Below, piece after piece: positions 52,136 through 64,000 of a stretch of DNA of 64,000 nt. The stretch is from contig NC_081142.1 of the NCBI RefSeq assembly GCF_958295425.1, positions 9,901,754 through 9,965,753 of the forward strand. The letters are read 5' to 3'. A model generated the notes under the pieces. That model worked only from the letters and a program-made list of their open reading frames with translations, ran no database searches and had not been told where the DNA came from. Each line of letters opens with the position of its first letter. Positions within the stretch are counted from its first letter, which is position 1. Position numbers and translations under genes: made by a program. The stretch comes from Solea solea. Its lineage: Eukaryota; Chordata; Actinopteri; Pleuronectiformes; Soleidae.

Positions 52136-52787
52136 GCGTTTCTTCCACAGAATGTCCAAAAAAAAAAAAAAACGACAGTGAAAATAGACACGTGTTCCCT
52201 GAAGCGTGGGCAGTTTTTTGCTGTAAGCCGTTAAAGAGAGGGAATGTGCATGTGGCCTGCAGGGCTCTGCGTTCAAGTTCACTCATTCTATTATTTCCCA
52301 TATTTCTAAAGCACAGAGTCATCTATATCTCAGCTTGTAACGTTATAACAGCCACACGAGTGTTCATCTCTCACACTCTCCCTCCCTCACTCTGGCTAAT
52401 GCGATGGATTGCACCTTTATTATTTTAATCACTTTAACCCTTTTTTCCTGTTTCGCTTTGCAACCAGCTTTGTTCTTCACAACAGACGTTTCGATCTGTC
52501 ACAGCTGAAGCACAGGTGTAGTCGTCGATGGTATAAACAGCGTGTAAACATTGTAATGAGCAATACAAACATTAAACGGGTTCTTCTCCTGCTTTGAAAT
52601 CAACACAGACGCTATTGAAACCTGCGGCGGCACAATGATATAAAGACAAACACATGCAGTGAAGTGAAGCAAATTTAGCTCAGGAGAGAAAGCGAAAGTA
52701 ATAGAAGGGAACGGGAGGAGTAGCAGAAATTGCAAGTAGTTAAAGAAGAGTCATACAACAATGAAAGGTAGAAGGAGAAGCTATAAG

Positions 52788-52815
<28 letters not shown>
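52788..52815. repeat. AC dinucleotide microsatellite
   Basis: Uninterrupted AC repeat of about 28 bases. Confidence 0.9.
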
Positions 52816-52819
<4 letters not shown>

Positions 52820-53406
52820 ACTATATTGCTAATGCCATCGAGGAGGGGAAAATCCCCTGGGACTCCCTTAAGTCTTTGCTCCTCTCGAGCCACATCTGGA
52901 TGAATCACCACTGGCCAGCTTCAAAGCAGAGCACACAGCAGATGCCACACAGGTGCCGTGGGAGGACGACTGAGACTCACATATATGCTACTGTATGTAC
53001 AACACCTGCACACGTGCATGCACATACGTGATACATGTACGCACATATGAGATGTTTTTGTTTGCAGTGTTTTACATGCATTTTTAATCATTTTTTTATT
53101 TTTTTAAAGAGAAAAAGTTAATGCAACAGGTGGAAATCCACCGACTGAGAGAGGTAAGATGCTGTAGTTTGCACACACATTTTGGACATTGTTTTGTGGC
53201 GTTTGCAAATACACATTTCTCTCATTTCATAATGTAAATATTAGTGTGACCTCAGTTTCAACAGAAAAGAGATGAGGTGGAGTTTGTTTGTTACTCTGGA
53301 CAACACATTTGATGATGGGTGAAATCCGAGGGTGACCACATTACTGGACAATAATAAATAAAAATAAACATAGAAACTCCTCACCTCCTCCACTGCTTCT
53401 AACATA

Positions 53407-53545
53407 TTTTTTTTTTTTTTTTTTTTTTTAAATCATTTGTATTTATATAGCACCTTTCTAGTCTTGATGATCACTCAAAGCTGCTTTACACTACAGGTTT
53501 GCCATTCACCCATTCATACTCATTCTCTGTCACTTATGACACCAT
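53407..53545. mobile_element. interspersed repeat copy with poly-T head
   Basis: A poly-T (53407-53429) is followed by TTTATATAGCACCTTTCTAG, ACTCAAAGCTGCTTTACACT and CATTCACCCATTCATACTCA. This order is typical of an abundant teleost repeat ('TTTATATAGCACCTTT..CACTCAAAG-GCTTTACA..CATTCACCCATTCA'). The poly-T suggests a minus-strand retrocopy. Confidence 0.6.
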
Positions 53546-59257
<5,712 letters not shown>

Positions 59258-59924
59258 CGCACTCCATTTTTGTCCGTATGTCAAAGAGTGGCCGTATTGT
59301 CCTCAGATGACGATGAGTCATCCGAACGGCCGAATGATAATTTCTCAATAACGTAAACTCGTTACACTGAGTTTCAGCGTCCATGTAAAATTGGTTTTAT
59401 GCTTTGTGTGATGCTTGCCCTCTCACCAGACTGGGCCTGGATTACTCATACTACAGGAAATAATGACGCCAAGGTCCATTAAGTGCAATGGCAGGACATC
59501 ATATCAGCATTAATCTCCCACTTAGCAGAGCAGCCCCAGGAGGGAGGAGAAAAGAGATCGAGAGAGACAGAGAATATGATTTTCAGCTCTTGCAGCTGCA
59601 CACACACACAGACACACACATATACTGTATATATGGTGCGTGTATGTATATATTTTTTGTGTGAAATATTTAAGTCAGAAGTTTCTGGTGGAAACAAATG
59701 GATACTTGTGAGATCATTACTTTTCTTTTTAGCACCACAGTGTAGCAAATAATATTCCCTCCTCAAATTTCTTCTCCTGTCAGTGGTAAAATTTTAAGGT
59801 GCACTTTAATGAACCACAAGATGTCACCACTATCCATAAGAAAAGGGTTTTTAACAACAAACAATCCTTCAAAATAAAACTTCAGGGGTAACAGCTAATG
59901 GCTTCAGCTCCAATCTCCTATCAT

Positions 59925-60003
59925 TTTTGATTGTTGATCTACCAGCATTTCATTTTCATCTTTAATTTGATGTCTGTAAAATGAGAATTCCCCAGTCTTC
60001 TTC

Positions 60004-60037
<34 letters not shown>

Positions 60038-60430
60038 AGAATTAGTTATTTTTGCACACACACCAATTAGTGATAGTGAATTGAACCCTTTCTTTTTCCA
60101 CACAGTAGTGAACACACACAAGCTGGACACAGGAGCAGTGAGCAGCACTTCTCTGGGAGCAATGGGAATTGGGTGCCTTGCTCAGGGGCAACCAAGCCCT
60201 TGACTCAAACAAGCTACTTTCCAGTTACAAGCCCACTTCCTCTCCTCTTGGCCATGGCCTGTCCACAGATATTGAAGTGACAACTCAATTCTCTTCCACA
60301 TACATCCCACTGGAGCTCAAGCCCAGGACAGTCAGACATTATAACCACTACACTAGAAGCCATTTTAAAGGCACACTTAATATAATCATTGTTTTCCCTT
60401 TTAGCTTCTACCTCTCTTAGGGTCACCACA
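59925..60430. mobile_element. composite interspersed repeat
   Basis: The left part (59925-60085) has an AAT array (60005-60034) and matches ncln intron 1 at about 62021-62165. The right part (about 60100-60360) has GGACACAGGAGCAGTGAGCA, GGTGCCTTGCTCAGGGGCA and TTATAACCACTACACTAGAA. This is the order of a widespread teleost repeat ('..AGCAGTGGGCAGC..GGTGCCTTGCTCAAGGGCAC..'). Confidence 0.65.
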
Positions 60431-60790
60431 ACGGATGATCCGTGTATTTGATTTCCGTGTATTTGATTTCTACACTGAATGCCCTTCCTGATGCAACCCT
60501 TTTTAAAGCGTTGCATGGTCCAACTCCTTGGTCCGGCTCTGACCTGCTACAGCTTCACACCCCGGCCCACAGTCTGAGGTCAGCAGGTCAGATGTTACTT
60601 GTGGTCCCAATGACACATTTTAAGAGGCAAGGTGAACGCTCCTTTGAAGCCTCTTTTTAATCAGGCTTTTAGTTTAAACTATGGTTGTTTTCTGTTTAAA
60701 CTATCAGTATTTTATGTATATTTATTTATGTATATTCCATATTTGAGAAAGGTGCTCTACAAATAAATTTGACTTAATAATACACAATAA
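60431..60790 (+). mobile_element. L2-type LINE 3' fragment
   Basis: After a tandem duplication of CGTGTATTTGATTTC (about 60440-60470), the plus strand reads FKALHGPTPW..SDLLQLHTPAHSLRS..QMLLVVPMTHFKRQGERSFE and then stops. This resembles the C-terminal end of reverse-transcriptase proteins of fish LINEs ('KALHG.AP.Y..DLL.L..PARSLRS....LLVVPRTR.KR.GDRAF'). The usual 'APKLWNSLP' block is missing, so the copy is internally deleted. The 3' end GAGAAAGGTGCTCTACAAAT, AAATTTGACTTAATAA fits the element's tail. Confidence 0.65.
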
Positions 60791-61099
60791 TAATTATAAT
60801 AATGATTGTTATTTTTATGAAGTGGCAACTCAGTTCTCTTCCATATATAATAATAAAAATGATCTTTATTGTTATTATTATTATTCGTATTATTACTACC
60901 CACATTATTACTCCACATTGTTACATTGTGGTGCTATTGCGCCATCTAGTGACATGAGTTAAACGTGTCTCTCTGTATTTGTGGATGTCCTACAAGATTC
61001 CTGAAGGACCTCTGATTCGCTTTAGAAATATTTGATTATCAGGTTATAATCACGAGTATAGATTTACTTTCAAATTCATATTAAAATGCAATGGTGTGT

Positions 61100-61292
61100 T
61101 TTCAAAAACCTGTTACTGATTTCTAGTTCAGAGTAAAAGGATGTCCGATGATTTGCCTGATCAGAATTGTGTAGCTTTTGCTCGGGGTCGGTTAGCTGAC
61201 CTGCAGGTACCCGGCTGTCAGTATTGGAAAGCGGCGACAGTCAAATCAAATACCGTTTTATTCCAGGCTGTAAACAACACACGACCGACAAA
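61100..61292 (+). promoter_or_regulatory. ncln: ncln promoter / 5' UTR region
   Basis: CpG frequency rises from about 61140 (CTCGGGGTCGG, GCGGCGACAG, ACACGACCGAC). An upstream ATG at 61141 opens a 79-codon frame that overlaps the ncln start in another frame; it would matter only if transcription starts before 61141. The start site itself cannot be seen. Confidence 0.5.
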
Positions 61293-61467
61293 ATGTTCGA
61301 GGAGGCTAGTGAAGTGTTTGACAACATGTTTAAGTCGTCGTTTCCCCTCACCTTCATCGTATTTATCCCCGCGGTGCTGATCCTGGTGTCTCCGCTCCCG
61401 GCCGAGGCGGCACATGAGTTCACGGTGTACCGCATGCAGCAGTATGACCTGCAGGGACAGCCGTACG
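61293..61467 (+). CDS. ncln: ncln exon 1 (coding part)
   Basis: Starts at ATG (ACAAAATGT, A at -3) and ends at donor GTGAGT (61468). 58 codons plus one base. Encodes the N-terminal signal/anchor and the first luminal residues, to QGQPY. Confidence 0.93.
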
Positions 61468-64000
61468 GTGAGTGAGCGTTTGTCCCGTTTCTCTCTCGGC
61501 TGTAAATAAGAGTTTACCTCACTGCACTGATTGGCTCAATGATTAGCTCGATCGCCATTAGCTTTATCAAGCTAGCCTGCTGAATGACAGCACGCTGGGC
61601 AGCTATGGCTAACTAGCTGCTATCATAGCTTAGCATCAGATCAGTGATCTGAGGTCAGTGTGAAGAATTCAGATAAATAGATAAAAGTAGAAGACAAACT
61701 GAAAATACAGATTATTTTATTTTCTTGCGTCAAAAGTCCCATGTGCAGTGTTGAATCTAATACTATGAATGACTGCGTAGCTATAATTTATCACATAATA
61801 CAATCGATACGTTATTAATGAAATGTCAACATATTTTTAGTAAATCGCTGAGCAAGACAATCACAGAAGACAAACCACTATGCAAAATTGTGATTCCATC
61901 ATTAACAAAACGTAGGCTAACATGTTCACAGTCTTATTCCTGGGTTTTACTCGATTCCTCGTGTACTGGATGCACCGTGGTTGTTCTGCTTTTGTAGTAG
62001 TGGATTACAAAACAATATTGTTTTGATTATTAGTCAACCAGTATTTAATTTTCATGATTAATTTGATGAGAATTTGAATTTGATTGACAGAATAATACAA
62101 ATAATAATATAAGCAGTTATTTTTACACACACAATTAGAGATAGTGAATATGACCTTTTGTTTTTTTCCTTGTCAAATATATGGTCTAGGTGTTTTGTCT
62201 GTTATTTGTATTGGAAATCGTTCAAAACTACCAAACTTGACACATTGATCAGAAATCCCAAACATGACCAGTTACAGTGTTATTCACCCGACGGCATAAA
62301 GACAGGAGTATGGTGAAAAGTGCTGATTGTTGATTGTGGTATCCTCAGGTACGAGGAATGCCATCCTGAACACTGAGGCTCGTACGGTGGAGGCTGAAGT
62401 ACTAAGTCGTCGATGTGTAATCATGCGGCTGGCAGACTTCTCCTATGATCAGTACCAGAAAGCCCTGCGACAGTCAGCAGGAGCAGTGGTCATAACTCTG
62501 CCCAAGAACATGTCTGCTGTGCCCCAGGACATAGTGCAGGTATTGACACACACTTCAAAACACATATTTGTTATATACCAACAACTGTTTGCATTGTGTG
62601 TTCAGGTGAAATGCTGTGCTTCAGTTGGTTTTTAGGTTTTACTCTGGAGAATAATACAATAATACAATATGTCCTATCCTGTTCTATCCATGACACAGTT
62701 GAATAACCAGACAGAAGTGAAGTACAATTTAATGCACTTGATCTACAGATTGACAGCTGCATAAGAAATACAAATGATAGCTATCCATCATCAGTCATAC
62801 TTAATGGCTCCTTTTCTGTTATCCATTTTGCTGATATTTTGTATTATCTTTGAAATTACTGCAAAAACAGCAATAGTTGGCATTAAATAAGTTAACTAAG
62901 TCAATTACTGATTTCACCTAAGATGACAAGAGACCAACTTTAATTGATCAGCTGCTGTGCTCACATGCTAAACATGTTATGCCCCTCTCTTCATCCTCTG
63001 TAGCAGTTCATGGAGCTGGAGCCAGAGATGTTGGCCACTGAGACCATTGTCCCTGTGTACTTTGCCATGGAGGATAATGAGCTGCTGTCCATCTACACCC
63101 AAACCCTAATCTCGTCCTCCTCACAGGGCTCATTATCAGCAGCTGAAGGTAGAGACTTCAGTATTCACCTGCTGATGTAATCTGTTTGCGTTGCGTTGTA
63201 CACACAAAAACAGCACACATGGAATGAGTATGCCTTGTGTTGCGATAATGCACAAATCACTTCATTCAGTCAACATTTAAGATCAAAGATTAACTTCACT
63301 TTCTTCTTGTGTTTCCATTAGTGTTGCTGCACACAGCCACAGCTAACGGCTTTCAGATGGTCACCAGTGGAGCTCAGAGCAAAGCTGTCAGTGACTGGGC
63401 CATCACCAGTTTAGAGGTGAGATGCTTTCCAATTGCTCAGTGCTTCCAAACTGTACTGTAATGTCAGTGTACTGATTAAAGTGACTTCATGTTCAAACCA
63501 GAAGGAAAAAGGGGTTTGTGCAGTGCGCTTGAAGACAGACACATTCTGTGGTCAGAGAGTTGACTGTGACTCACTTCAGCTTTGCAGTCATATGCTCACA
63601 CACTTTTACTATTGGATTAGTTCATTCCAAAGCTACAGATTTTTAGTGTTCTGTTTTCAGTGTTTCTGCCGCGTCGAATAACTCTGTTGTTGTTTATCAG
63701 GGTCGTTTGGCTGGAGTTGGAGGAGAGGACCTTCCCACAATTGTTGTGGTGGCTCACTATGACTCCTTTGGTGTTGCTCCAGTAGGTCCACTGCTTCTTT
63801 CTCCTTTTCACCACACTTTCAAAACATTTAGTAACGTGAGGAGCAGCAGAAATATCCTCTCTTAGCTCACAGTCCAAAAACTGATATGACCTTCAGTGAT
63901 ATTTAAGAAAATAAAACTGTAATAAGAAGACTAATCTGACTGTGTGTGTTGTCCAGTGGCTGTCATATGGAGCTGACTCGAACGGTAGTGGTGTGTCCAT
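61293..64000 (+). CDS. ncln: nicalin, 5' part (six exons, runs off the window)
   Basis: Nicalin is an ER membrane protein that works with NOMO and TMEM147 in the translocon-associated complex for multipass protein insertion; it was also described as a Nodal-pathway antagonist in zebrafish (family knowledge). The spliced exons 61293-61467, 62349-62539, 63004-63148, 63322-63416, 63701-63781 and 63957-64000 give 243 codons plus two bases, all in phase. Residues 1-16 are cytosolic-type; about 17-40 (FPLTFIVFIPAVLILVSPLP) is the signal/anchor. Then EFTVYRMQQYDLQGQPYGTR, NTEARTVEAEVLSRRC, QYQKALRQSAGAVVI and the peptidase-M28-like stretch HYDSFGVAPWLSYGADSNGS match vertebrate nicalin almost residue for residue. 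Nicalin keeps this fold but is regarded as catalytically inactive. The remaining half, with the C-terminal membrane segment, lies beyond 64000. Full vertebrate proteins are about 560 residues. Confidence 0.95.
61468..62348 (+). other. ncln: ncln intron 1
   Basis: GTGAGT..CCTCAG, 881 bases. Contains a repeat copy at about 62021-62165 that matches 59925-60085. Confidence 0.9.
62021..62165. repeat. repeat copy in ncln intron 1
   Basis: Matches 59925-60085: CAACCAGTATTTAATTTTCAT against CTACCAGCATTTCATTTTCA, and AGTTATTTTTACACACACAA against AGTTATTTTTGCACACACAC, followed in both by AATTAG.GATAGTGAAT. Same orientation, about 2.1 kb apart. Confidence 0.65.
62349..62539 (+). CDS. ncln: ncln exon 2
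   Basis: 191 bases from the acceptor CCTCAG to the donor GTATTG (a non-ideal donor, but the reading frame and similarity to nicalin fix it). Encodes TRNAILNTEARTVEAEV.. to ..AVPQDIVQ. Confidence 0.93.
63004..63148 (+). CDS. ncln: ncln exon 3
   Basis: 145 bases. The acceptor is TAGCAG, a tandem NAGNAG site. Use of the first AG gives QFMELEPEML after DIVQ, which matches human nicalin (RQFMEIEPEML). Use of the second would delete one Gln. Donor GTAGAG. Confidence 0.92.
63322..63416 (+). CDS. ncln: ncln exon 4
   Basis: 95 bases, acceptor TTTCCATTAG, donor GTGAGA. Encodes VLLHTATANGFQMVTSG.. to ..DWAITSLE. Confidence 0.93.
63701..63781 (+). CDS. ncln: ncln exon 5
   Basis: 81 bases (27 codons), acceptor TTTATCAG, donor GTAGGT. 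Encodes GRLAGVGGEDLPTIVVV, then AHYDSFGVAP. Confidence 0.93.
63957..64000 (+). CDS. ncln: ncln exon 6, cut by the window end
   Basis: Acceptor TTGTCCAG. Encodes WLSYGADSNGSGVS and continues beyond the window. Confidence 0.92.

Noticed and set aside
61141..61380. 79-codon frame overlapping the ncln start
   Set aside because: Out of frame with ncln, which is firmly identified; at most an upstream ORF if transcription starts earlier.

Overview
This is nuclear DNA from a ray-finned fish. The genes have GT-AG introns and vertebrate-type proteins. Intergenic DNA is AT-rich, with long CA, GT and TATC microsatellites and several repeat types familiar from teleost genomes (a tRNA-derived SINE with the 'GGGCAAGACACTTAACC' core, terminal-inverted-repeat DNA elements, an L2-type LINE tail). 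The compact introns suggest a percomorph-like teleost, but the species cannot be named from this sequence.

Two genes are certain. The first is s1pr4, a sphingosine-1-phosphate receptor, on the + strand with a single coding exon at 18000-19247. It has a probable non-coding upstream exon ending at 17255 and poly(A) signals near 19700. The second is the 5' part of ncln (nicalin) on the + strand: six exons from 61293 that run off the window at 64000. S1PR4 and NCLN are also neighbours on human 19p13.3, so the linkage is ancient and supports both identifications. The two act separately: S1PR4 is a plasma-membrane lipid GPCR, and nicalin is an ER membrane protein of the NOMO/TMEM147 complex.

Layout. 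1-12.2 kb is AT-rich and holds only weak minus-strand exon candidates. 12.2-13.0 kb is a CpG-containing, promoter-like block. On its minus strand is a good start context (ATG at 12465), a two-codon upstream ORF and a consensus donor, so a minus-strand gene probably begins here, but I do not recognise it. 13.0-17.1 kb is repeat-bearing spacer, and 17.1-19.7 kb is s1pr4. 19.7-61.1 kb is a roughly 41 kb gene desert between s1pr4 and ncln with microsatellites, a fragment copied from s1pr4 itself, a PIF/Harbinger-like element, a 777-bp inverted-repeat element, a near-perfect fold-back, a SINE, a short telomere-like array, and a few short ORFs of unknown status. 61.1-64.0 kb is ncln.

No CRISPR array, operon, phage, rRNA or convincing tRNA gene was seen. 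I found nothing that amounts to a new biological system. The observations most worth following up are the copied s1pr4 segment, the unrecognised minus-strand gene start, the NAGNAG acceptor in ncln and the fold-back at 38.6 kb.
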